Shown here: positions 14,255 to 20,590 of the stretch, one piece after another
How positions within the stretch are numbered: the stretch's first letter is position 1
Layout of the letters: each line of letters starts with the position of its first letter
Assembly: GCA_026710565.1 (NCBI GenBank)
Contig: JAPOQV010000277.1
Span: 1 to 20,590 of the forward strand
Origin: Spirochaetaceae bacterium
Lineage (GTDB): Bacteria > Spirochaetota > Spirochaetia > SZUA-6 > Bin103
Direction of reading: 5' to 3'
Length of the DNA stretch: 20,590 nucleotides
Notes under the pieces: model-generated
What the model saw: only the letters and a program-made list of their open reading frames with translations
What the model was told of the DNA's origin: nothing
Databases searched by the model: none
Translations under genes and position numbers: made by a program

Positions 14255-14333
14255 ACCTGCTTCGACAGGTTTCCTATGGGTCAGGCGAGAAGGAGGAATG
14301 CGTGTCGAGATTGAGCAACCTGCTTCGACAGGT
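14255..14333 (+). repeat. Duplicated 16-bp element flanking the mod start codon
   Basis: The identical 16-mer ACCTGCTTCGACAGGT occurs at 14255-14270 and 14318-14333. Each copy is itself an inverted repeat (ACCTG ... CAGGT around a 6-base centre). The copies are 63 bp apart, about six helical turns and also 21 codons, with the mod RBS and start codon between them. The second copy encodes the LLRQV stretch near the Mod N-terminus. Confidence 0.7.
14291..14296 (+). promoter_or_regulatory. Ribosome-binding site deciding the mod start
   Basis: AGGAGG 5 nt before GTG 14302. An ATG at 14298 is closer but out of frame, and the in-frame TTG at 14233 has no RBS, so GTG 14302 is the best start. Confidence 0.75.
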
Positions 14334-16446
14334 GGAGACTCAAGATCCGCGGCTTGCCGCCGACCTGAAGCGGGAGGTGGATGCTCTGGCCGGGCGGCGC
14401 GCGTTCGGGCTCAACTTCGAGCGCCACATCCCCGAGACGGTGGAACTGCCGAATCGGCCGGTGCGCCGGGGGGACAAGGTCCGGTTCCTACCGGGGCGCG
14501 GCGAGAAGCCGAGCAGCGTCGACGGCCGGTTGTGGCGGGTTGACCGGATTCGCCGGACCCGGCTGGGGCGCGTGGCCGACTTGGTCCGACAGCCGGATCC
14601 CCCGTCCGAGCTTCAGAAGGTAAGCCGCACCGTGGACGACCTCGTCGTGGTCGCCGAGTTCCGCGATCCGATCTACCCAGGGTTGGTGTCCACCGGCAAG
14701 GTAGAGCAAGGCGGCGACCGACCGTTCCACACCGTGATCAACGCCGAGAACTTCCACGCGCTCCAGGTTCTGCTTTACACCCACGAAGGCAGAGTCGACG
14801 CGATCTACATCGACCCCCCTTACAACACCGGCGCACGGGACTGGAAATACAACAACGACTACGTCGACGGCGACGATGCCTACCGGCACTCCAAATGGCT
14901 CGCGATGATGGAACGACGGTTGAAGCTGGCGAAGCGACTGCTCAACCCGGAATGCTCGGTCTTGATCGTGACAATCGACGAGAAGGAGCATCTCCGCCTT
15001 GGGTTGCTGGTGGAGCAATTGTTCCCCGCGAGCCCTACGACCAGAACTCAGATGGTGAGCACGAACGTCAATCCGGCCGCAGTCTCCCGCGGCGGAGCGT
15101 TCGGCCGAAGCGATGAGTACGTTTTCTTCGTCATGCTGGGCACCGCCGCACCACAACGGCTGATGCTGAGTAGAGACTGGGTTTCAAGAAAGGGTAGAAC
15201 TCATACCGGGAACATTCGTTGGGACTTGCTCCGCAGGTCGGGACCAGGCGCGGAGAGGAGTGACTCACCTGGGTGTTACTATCCGATCTACGTTGACCCG
15301 GAGACTAATCGCGTGGCTCGGATTGGCGCACCTTTGCCGGAAGGTACGCATCAGGCTCAACCGATAGCGGGATTAACGGCTGTACTGCCCATCAGAAAAG
15401 ACCAGACCGAAGGTAGATGGCAATGGACCCCGGAGACACTCAAGAAACGTATGCCACAGGGGCGAGTGAGAGTGGGCGGCAATTCGGATCGTGGATTTGT
15501 CATGTATGTACTGAAGGACGGAGAATATGCGAAGATACGGCGAGGCGACTTTCGAGAGAGCGACCGCGCGCCAGATGGTTCGCTGTTGGTAGAACACACC
15601 GACACAGACCACGTCGTGGCCGTACCCGGCAGTCAGTGGCGCATCCCGTCACACGACTCCACGCAATACGGTACACGCCTGCTCTCCCGGCTTCTCCCTG
15701 GTCGCAAGTTTCCGTTCCCGAAGTCCCTCTATGCGGTCGAGGATGCGCTCCGGTTCTTCGTCAATGACAAGCCGGAAGCCGTCATTCTCGACTTCTTCGC
15801 CGGCTCGGGGACTACCGCGCACGCCGTAATGCGGCTCAACAAGCATGATGACGGACGGCGAACGTGCATCCTGGTCACGAACAACGAGGTATCGGCTGGC
15901 GAACAGGCAGCGCTCCGGGAACAGGGACTACGGCCCGGAGACCCCGAGTGGGAGGCGCAAGGGATCTGTGAGTACTTCACGAAGCCTCGTATGGTCGCCG
16001 CCGTGACGGGCAAGACCTCGGATGGGTCCGCGATCGAGGGCGACTACAAGTTCATCGACGAGTTTCCGATGGCCGAGGGGTTCGAAGAGAACGTCGAGTT
16101 CTTCACCATGACCTACGAGGCGCCACGGCCGGTGGCCCACAACAGGGCGTTCGAGGCGATCTCGCCGTTGCTTTGGCTCAGGGCCGGGTCTCAAGGACGC
16201 CGGATCGAGAAGGCAAGGCACGACTTCGACGTTGCGGACACGTACGGAGTGCTGTTCGACCTCGACGCCTCGCGAGGCTTCCTCGCCGCCGTTGCCGCGG
16301 CCGAGTCGGTGCGCCTTACGTTCATCGTCACCGACGACGATCGAGGGTTCCAGATGGTGTGTGGCGAGCTGCCAGCACGTGTGGGGGCCGTACGCCTATA
16401 TGAGTCGTACCTTACCAATTTTACGATCAACACGGGGCGGGAGTAG
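14302..16446 (+). CDS. mod: Type III restriction-modification system, DNA methyltransferase (Mod) subunit
   Basis: A 714-aa methyltransferase of the beta class: catalytic motif IV comes first (AIYIDPPYNTG, DPPY at 171-174) and the AdoMet-binding motif I later (DFFAGSGTTAHAV, 497-509). DPPY with this order indicates N6-adenine methylation, as in type III Mod subunits. The first 110 residues are a family-specific N-terminal domain; residues of about 230-460 between the two motifs hold the target recognition region. The C-terminal 180 residues probably bind Res. The stop codon is 2 bp before the res start. In type III systems Mod recognises a short asymmetric site and methylates one strand, both alone and in the restriction complex. 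Target-region DNA is less GC-rich than the rest of the gene (31 of 60 at 15181-15240 against 45 of 60 at 14461-14520). Confidence 0.93.
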   Translation: MSRLSNLLRQVETQDPRLAADLKREVDALAGRRAFGLNFERHIPETVELPNRPVRRGDKVRFLPGRGEKPSSVDGRLWRVDRIRRTRLGRVADLVRQPDPPSELQKVSRTVDDLVVVAEFRDPIYPGLVSTGKVEQGGDRPFHTVINAENFHALQVLLYTHEGRVDAIYIDPPYNTGARDWKYNNDYVDGDDAYRHSKWLAMMERRLKLAKRLLNPECSVLIVTIDEKEHLRLGLLVEQLFPASPTTRTQMVSTNVNPAAVSRGGAFGRSDEYVFFVMLGTAAPQRLMLSRDWVSRKGRTHTGNIRWDLLRRSGPGAERSDSPGCYYPIYVDPETNRVARIGAPLPEGTHQAQPIAGLTAVLPIRKDQTEGRWQWTPETLKKRMPQGRVRVGGNSDRGFVMYVLKDGEYAKIRRGDFRESDRAPDGSLLVEHTDTDHVVAVPGSQWRIPSHDSTQYGTRLLSRLLPGRKFPFPKSLYAVEDALRFFVNDKPEAVILDFFAGSGTTAHAVMRLNKHDDGRRTCILVTNNEVSAGEQAALREQGLRPGDPEWEAQGICEYFTKPRMVAAVTGKTSDGSAIEGDYKFIDEFPMAEGFEENVEFFTMTYEAPRPVAHNRAFEAISPLLWLRAGSQGRRIEKARHDFDVADTYGVLFDLDASRGFLAAVAAAESVRLTFIVTDDDRGFQMVCGELPARVGAVRLYESYLTNFTINTGRE

Positions 16447-16448
16447 CC

Positions 16449-19031
16449 GTGAGGTACACGCTTAAGGACTACCAGAACGACGCCGTCGCCGACGTGCTGG
16501 CCCGCCTCAAGTGGGCTCGGGACGATTGGCACCAAAGGAAGTCGCCGGTAGCGTTCTCGCTCACGGCGACCACCGGCGCGGGCAAGACGGTGATGGCGGC
16601 GGCAGTGATCGAAGCGTTGTTCGACGGCAACGCGGACTACGACTTCGACTCCGACCCTGGGGCAGTGTTGCTGTGGTTCACGGATGACCCGTCACTCAAT
16701 GAGCAAACTCGGTTTCGCCTGCTGGACGCCGCCGACCAGATCGCCCACTCGCGGCTTGTGGTGATCGAGAACACGTTCAACCAGGAGAAGCTCGAACCGG
16801 GCAAGGTCTACTTCCTCAACGCCCAGAAGCTGGGGAAGAAGTCGTTGTTGGTCAGAGGAACTGCCGAGAGCGCGCAGCATACGCCACAGTATGAAATGTC
16901 GATGCCGGACGCGCGGGCGTTCACGATGTGGGACACGCTGGCGAACACGATCGCCGACGAGCAGCTCACCCTGTACCTCATCCTCGACGAGGCGCACCGG
17001 GGCATGAGGTCGCCGAGCACGGGTGAGCGGGCTGAGAAGGCCACCATCGTGCAGCGGCTCGTCAACGGCGGCAGCGGCGTCCCGGCCGTGCCGATCGTGT
17101 GGGGGATCTCCGCCACCGTCGAACGCTTCAACGACGCGATGGCGAAGGCCGAAAACCGGACCAGCTACCCTCCCGTGGTAGTCGACCCGGCGCGCGTCCA
17201 GGAGTCGGGTTTGCTCAAGGACGACATCCGGCTCGACTTCCCGGCAGAATCCGGTCGGTTCGACACCGTCCTGCTGGCCCGCGCCACCGGAAAGGCGAAG
17301 AAGGCCACGGAGCTGTGGCACGCGTACGCACGCCGAGAGGGCACAGCGGCGCAGCCCGTAGTGCCGCTCCTGGTCGTGCAGGTACCAAACAAGCCGTCGG
17401 ACGAACTCCTCCGGGCGGCGTTCACCACCATCCGGGAGAACTGGCCCGAGTTGGAACCGGATGCAATGGCGCACGTGTTCGGCGATCACGCAGCGATTGA
17501 GGTCGGAGACTTCACGGTCCCGCACGTCGGACCCGAGACGGTTCAGGACCGCACCCACATCCGCGTGCTATTCGCCAAGGACGCGATCTCGACCGGTTGG
17601 GACTGCCCCCGTGCCGAGGTGCTGGTGTCGTTCCGTCCCGCTGCGGACAAGACACACATCACTCAGCTTCTCGGCCGGATGGTCCGCACGCCGCTGGCTC
17701 GACGCGTGCCCGGCAATGATGTGTTGAATTCGGTTGAGTGCTTGCTGCCGCACTTCGATCGACCCACCGCCGCTAGTGTCGCGAGCACCATGCTCGGTGA
17801 CCGCGAGCACGACGACGATGGTACCGGGGGCGGTGACGGCCGCCGCGTGCTCCTGGCCCCCGTCGACATGGACGTCAACCAGGAAGTACCGGAGGCGGTG
17901 TGGGAGGCGTTCGATGAGTTGCCGTCGCAGACCTTACCGCGCAAGGCCGCGCGTCCGGTGCGGCGACTGTCGGCGCTCGCTCAGGCGCTGTCGCGAGACG
18001 GCCTGAGGGAGAACGGACTCAAGGGTGCCTATCAGAAGCTCTTCGCCAAGCTCGACGGCCTGATGGCTCAGCACAAGGAGAAAGTCGCAGCCGCCAGCAA
18101 GGGAATTCTCCAGATCGAAGGCGAGACGCTCGTCGCGCGTGTCGTTGGGGGTGAGATTCGCGAGCGCCGCACGTTCGTGGAAGCCGCCGACGAGCACTCA
18201 GTCGAGGCCCACTTCAAGGCTGCCAGTCGCACGCTCACCGCAGACCTCGCCCGGAAGTACGCCGACCGCCTCGCCACACGGGACGAGGACGACGATGGTC
18301 TGTTCGACGCCCACGTCAAGGTCGCTGCGCTGGCCCAGGTCGACGGAGTGTCAGACGATCTCGACCGTGAAGCCGATGAGCTTGTCAGGAAGTGGTTTGG
18401 CCAGTACCGGGTTGCAATCAAGGGGCTGACAGACGAACGCCGCGCTGTCTACGACGAGATCAGGGGCATGTCGCCTGAGCCGCAGGTGATCGACATCAAA
18501 CGGCCCCGCGTCCGCACCGAGGAGACCGAGAACGCCCAAGGCCACAAGGTGGAGACCCGGACCAGCCACCTCATGTCCGACGGCGACGGCAACTTTCCCA
18601 TCGGATCGCTAAACCAGTGGGAGACTGAGGTCCTGGACAAAGAGATGAGCCGCCCAGATTCCCAAGCCTGGTATCGGAACCCCTCACGCCCGTCAGGCGA
18701 TGCCCTCGCAATCGCCTACCAGAACACGCAGGGCCACTGGCGCCGAGTGTGTCCGGACTTCCTCTTCTTCCATGGCGATCGCAAGAACATAACGGTCTCC
18801 ATCGTCGACCCGCACGGTCACCACCTCGCCGACGCACTTCCCAAGCTGCGGGGTCTGGGCGAGTTCGCCGCCACGCACGGCCAGTCCTTCCATCGCATCG
18901 AATCTGTCGCACAGATGAAGGACGGCACCTTGCGTGTCCTGGATCTCACCGACCCGGACATCAGAAGTGCCATCACAGAAGCCGACGATACCGAGGCCCT
19001 CTACCTCGGTGATTGGGCCAGCCAATACTAA
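16449..19031 (+). CDS. res: Type III restriction-modification system, restriction (Res) helicase-nuclease subunit
   Basis: An 860-aa SF2 helicase fused to a nuclease. Helicase motifs in order: Q-like N-terminus LKDYQNDAV, Walker A TTGAGKT (41-47), DEAH box ILDEAHRGM (D180), motif III WGISATVERF, motif V AISTGWDCPRAEVLVSFR, and motif VI QLLGRMVRTPLAR (about 407-419). The C-terminal nuclease region has P769-D770 (CPDFLFF) followed by IVDPHGHHLAD (D787-P-H789) and a helix with Lys (ALPKLRGLGEFA), a PD-(D/E)xK-like arrangement in which His replaces the usual Lys. Res translocates or diffuses on DNA with Mod and cuts when two inversely oriented sites meet. GTG 16449, 2 bp after the mod stop, is the obvious start. 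The gene is full length with no frameshift. Confidence 0.93.
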   Translation: MRYTLKDYQNDAVADVLARLKWARDDWHQRKSPVAFSLTATTGAGKTVMAAAVIEALFDGNADYDFDSDPGAVLLWFTDDPSLNEQTRFRLLDAADQIAHSRLVVIENTFNQEKLEPGKVYFLNAQKLGKKSLLVRGTAESAQHTPQYEMSMPDARAFTMWDTLANTIADEQLTLYLILDEAHRGMRSPSTGERAEKATIVQRLVNGGSGVPAVPIVWGISATVERFNDAMAKAENRTSYPPVVVDPARVQESGLLKDDIRLDFPAESGRFDTVLLARATGKAKKATELWHAYARREGTAAQPVVPLLVVQVPNKPSDELLRAAFTTIRENWPELEPDAMAHVFGDHAAIEVGDFTVPHVGPETVQDRTHIRVLFAKDAISTGWDCPRAEVLVSFRPAADKTHITQLLGRMVRTPLARRVPGNDVLNSVECLLPHFDRPTAASVASTMLGDREHDDDGTGGGDGRRVLLAPVDMDVNQEVPEAVWEAFDELPSQTLPRKAARPVRRLSALAQALSRDGLRENGLKGAYQKLFAKLDGLMAQHKEKVAAASKGILQIEGETLVARVVGGEIRERRTFVEAADEHSVEAHFKAASRTLTADLARKYADRLATRDEDDDGLFDAHVKVAALAQVDGVSDDLDREADELVRKWFGQYRVAIKGLTDERRAVYDEIRGMSPEPQVIDIKRPRVRTEETENAQGHKVETRTSHLMSDGDGNFPIGSLNQWETEVLDKEMSRPDSQAWYRNPSRPSGDALAIAYQNTQGHWRRVCPDFLFFHGDRKNITVSIVDPHGHHLADALPKLRGLGEFAATHGQSFHRIESVAQMKDGTLRVLDLTDPDIRSAITEADDTEALYLGDWASQY

Positions 19032-19146
19032 AGGACCAAGAGGATTCCTCGCCGATCGACGCTCCAACTCCTGAACGCTCTTCATGTCCCGCGGCGTCTC
19101 TCCCAGCCGACCGATCGCGCCATACGATCCAGAGAGGAGACAACCG
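19032..19146 (+). other. Spacer between res and the RES-domain gene
   Basis: About 115 bp. It holds the RBS of the next gene and an in-frame upstream ATG (19084) with no RBS. No clear terminator or promoter is visible. Confidence 0.4.
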
Positions 19147-20223
19147 ATGAATTCTTCTGAGAGCTTCATCGCCTGCTCGAGTTGCTTCACTAATGAAGGA
19201 TTATGCTTGGACGCCGAACGCATAGGCGACACAAATCCGTCGCCCTGTCCTCGATGCTCGAGTGTCGACGGTCGGAAGTTAACCTCCACCGGGCTTGCCA
19301 GACTTGCCGAGCGCTTCTTTGTTTGGGGTTCTGTCCTCAGATGTGATTACGGAGCATTCCCGCGTGTACAGTTCAATCATCTTCAGCGGACCCAAATCGC
19401 GATGCCGCGGTCGCTGTCTTCTGATGTCGCTGTGTTTGAGGCTGAGCTCGGAGTTGGATTCTTCTACTATGGGCCTCGCCTCTGGATGACAGGTGAGATC
19501 GAACCGCTGAAGCGCCTTCAACGCGTGGAGTCACGTGACGACGTCATCGACAGAGTTCTTCGTGAATATGGGGTAACGAAGCTCACTAACGATGACCGAT
19601 TCTATCGTATCCGCAAGTGCCCAAGACCGCCTTCAGACGTCGCTCAATATGACAGCGGGCCCGCAAAGGCTCCTAGCGGTCGGCTCGATGCTCCCCAGCG
19701 CCCCGTCCTTTACGCATCTCCAGACTTGCAGACCTGTATTCATGAGTGTCGCGTTACGGCAGAGGATGATCTATTTGTGGCCACTCTTCGACCGTCGAGC
19801 GAATTGAACCTCCTGAATGTCGCCACTCTGCTAGAGGAAGAGCGTGGAGTAGACGAGTTTGAGAGCCTGGATCTTGCAATAAATATGCTGTTTCTCGCGG
19901 GAAAGAACTCGTATCCCATCGCGAGGGAAATCGCGTGGGCTGCGCGTCGAGCTGGCTTCGACGGACTTGTGTATCCGTCGTACTTTAGCATGCTGAGGAA
20001 CGGGGTGAAGCCTATCGAGACGACGCTGGGGATTTCACGGCGGCGTATTCCTCAATACAGAGAGTTCGAAGCATCGAAGACTTCGTGGAATCTCGCGGTT
20101 TTCGGTCGACCAATTCAAGATGGATTGATAGATGTGGTCTGCATCAACAGGGTGGTTCTAAGCGCCGTACACTACTCGGTACACTTCGGTCCTGTAGTTG
20201 ATGACAATCAGAATATCAGCTAA
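19147..20223 (+). CDS. RES-domain protein with N-terminal zinc-ribbon/HEPN-RES-type domain
   Basis: A 358-aa protein. The N-terminus has two CxxC pairs (C10/C13 and C34/C37), probably a zinc ribbon, followed by a helical segment to about residue 145; this resembles the HEPN/RES N-terminal domain found before RES domains. The RES domain covers about 150-335: FYRIR (R154/R156), RPVLYASPDLQTCIHECR with E200, and GFDGLVYPSYFS with S278, matching the conserved Arg-Glu-Ser that name the family. RES toxins (for example MbcT, ParT) destroy NAD+ or ADP-ribosylate a target. They are usually preceded by an XRE-type antitoxin, and none is adjacent here. ATG 19147 has AGAGGAGA (19133-19140) 6 nt upstream; ATG 19084 is a weaker alternative. 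Base composition is lower in GC than in res. Confidence 0.8.
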   Translation: MNSSESFIACSSCFTNEGLCLDAERIGDTNPSPCPRCSSVDGRKLTSTGLARLAERFFVWGSVLRCDYGAFPRVQFNHLQRTQIAMPRSLSSDVAVFEAELGVGFFYYGPRLWMTGEIEPLKRLQRVESRDDVIDRVLREYGVTKLTNDDRFYRIRKCPRPPSDVAQYDSGPAKAPSGRLDAPQRPVLYASPDLQTCIHECRVTAEDDLFVATLRPSSELNLLNVATLLEEERGVDEFESLDLAINMLFLAGKNSYPIAREIAWAARRAGFDGLVYPSYFSMLRNGVKPIETTLGISRRRIPQYREFEASKTSWNLAVFGRPIQDGLIDVVCINRVVLSAVHYSVHFGPVVDDNQNIS

Positions 20224-20428
20224 TCAGAGATTCCATGAATGACTCGAAGGGGAGTCTGTAGCAGGGGTGCGTCGCCGCATTCTGCGAGCGCAGCTGACTG
20301 ATATACGGCGTTCGCGACCTGACGGCTGCTTGCTTGGGCAGCATGATCGGTCCGATTACTCCACGACGGTCACGCCTTGATGCCTCGGGGAACATCTCGT
20401 GAGCCTTGAACTCCATACTTCTGATCCG
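20224..20428. other. Right edge of the island, no supported gene
   Basis: About 205 bp between the RES gene and the enolase-superfamily gene. The minus strand has a 66-codon open frame from an ATG at 20416 (N-terminus MEFKAHEMFPEASRRDRRG) that reaches into the RES 3' end; it has no good RBS and no recognisable product, and may be a fragment of a gene cut by rearrangement. A perfect stem TTCTGA-TCCG-TCAGAA at 20419-20434 overlaps the neighbouring stop codon and might act as a weak hairpin. Confidence 0.4.
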
Positions 20429-20590
20429 TCAGAACGGGCGGCTGGTGCCGTCGGCGAGGCGGGGCACGGGCCGCAGGCTGGCTCGGTCGTCGCACGGGAA
20501 GCGCACGGCCAGCCGCTCGTCCATCTCGATACCCCACCCCGGCCGTTCGTTCACGTTCACGGCACCGTCCTTGACTTCCGGGATGCCGGG
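20429..20590 (-). CDS. Mandelate racemase/muconate lactonizing enzyme family protein, C-terminus (partial)
   Basis: The last 53 codons of a gene whose start lies beyond the window. The sequence VNVNERPGWGIEMDERLAVR matches the C-terminal capping segment of enolase-superfamily sugar-acid dehydratases and racemases, where a PGxGxxxDE turn follows the barrel ('rPGLGvelDe' in many members). These enzymes abstract a proton alpha to a carboxylate using Mg2+. The catalytic residues are outside the window, so neither substrate nor subgroup can be given. GC content is high, as in the left core. Confidence 0.72.
   Translation of the reverse strand, partial: PGIPEVKDGAVNVNERPGWGIEMDERLAVRFPCDDRASLRPVPRLADGTSRPF

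Larger units (their letters stand above)
11565..20428. other. Accessory (defence) island between ligD-type gene and an enolase-superfamily gene
   Basis: The composition changes at the end of the LigD-type gene: 51 of 60 bases are G/C at 11341-11400 but 30 of 60 at 12601-12660. GC-rich coding DNA resumes at about 20429. Between these points are small unknown genes, a TIR/SLATT operon, a type III restriction-modification pair and a RES-domain protein. Gene spacing is looser and strand order is mixed. No integrase, transposase, tRNA or clear attachment repeats mark the ends. The restriction genes are themselves GC-richer than the rest, so the block is probably composite and not one single insertion. 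Confidence 0.7.

Noticed and set aside
14233..14301. TTG 14233 as the start of mod
   Set aside because: There is no RBS before it, while GTG 14302 has AGGAGG at ideal distance. The added residues only contain the repeated LLRQV segment.
12140..20255. A shared 13-mer, CTCGAAGGGGAGT, at 12140-12152 and 20243-20255, considered as island attachment repeats
   Set aside because: A few exact 13-mer matches are expected by chance in 20 kb, the first copy is simply part of an RBS, and neither lies exactly at a composition break.
20216..20416. A 66-codon minus-strand open frame as a real gene
   Set aside because: No RBS, no recognisable domain, and overlap with the RES gene end; it is mentioned only as a possible fragment.
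1..20590. CRISPR arrays, tRNA/rRNA genes, insertion sequences or phage integrases
   Set aside because: I saw no regularly spaced repeats, no tRNA-like cloverleaf, and no transposase or integrase reading frame on either strand.

Overview
The window is 20.6 kb of high-GC bacterial DNA. Its first 11.5 kb and last 0.16 kb are very GC-rich (51 of 60 bases in 11341-11400, counted by hand) with tightly packed genes. Between lies a less GC-rich accessory block of about 9 kb (30 of 60 bases in 12601-12660). The gene content (MacB-type ABC permeases, PolX, a stand-alone LigD-type polymerase, PhyH, MmsA, a UMF1-type transporter, an enolase-superfamily enzyme) fits an environmental heterotroph. MacB-like permeases hint at a diderm envelope, but I cannot assign a phylum from sequence alone.

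Left core (1-11564). The end of an ABC ATPase and two tandem FtsX/MacB-like permeases (1-2823) form one transporter. On the minus strand a catabolic-looking operon runs mmsA-type aldehyde dehydrogenase, PhyH dioxygenase, NIPSNAP protein (5321 to 2828). A DUF309 gene diverges from it. It is followed by a HigA-like antitoxin whose toxin gene survives only as a C-terminal stub, then a GNAT acetyltransferase. PolX and a UMF1-family transporter share a minus-strand operon (10209 to 7181). A LigD-type polymerase is divergent from polX, 44 bp away. The PolX polymerase palm has lost all three metal-binding aspartates while its PHP nuclease motifs are intact.

Accessory block (about 11565-20428). It holds two small unknown genes (one an internal duplication resembling PGDYG-type proteins), then a compact minus-strand operon of three genes: a 44-residue proline/arginine-rich microprotein, a ThsB-like TIR protein, and a two-TM SLATT/DUF4231 protein whose GTG start directly follows the TIR stop codon. 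This resembles a signal-producing TIR enzyme paired with a membrane effector, that is, a Thoeris-like abortive defence module with a different effector. It is the most interesting object in the window. A 0.4 kb spacer rich in inverted repeats follows, then a 70-aa small gene, a complete type III restriction-modification pair (mod, res), and a zinc-ribbon RES-domain protein of the NAD-degrading toxin superfamily. The block therefore looks like a defence island with several NAD- or DNA-targeting functions. No integrase, transposase, tRNA or CRISPR array was seen.

Right core (20429-20590). The C-terminus of a mandelate racemase/muconate lactonizing-type enzyme on the minus strand runs off the window.
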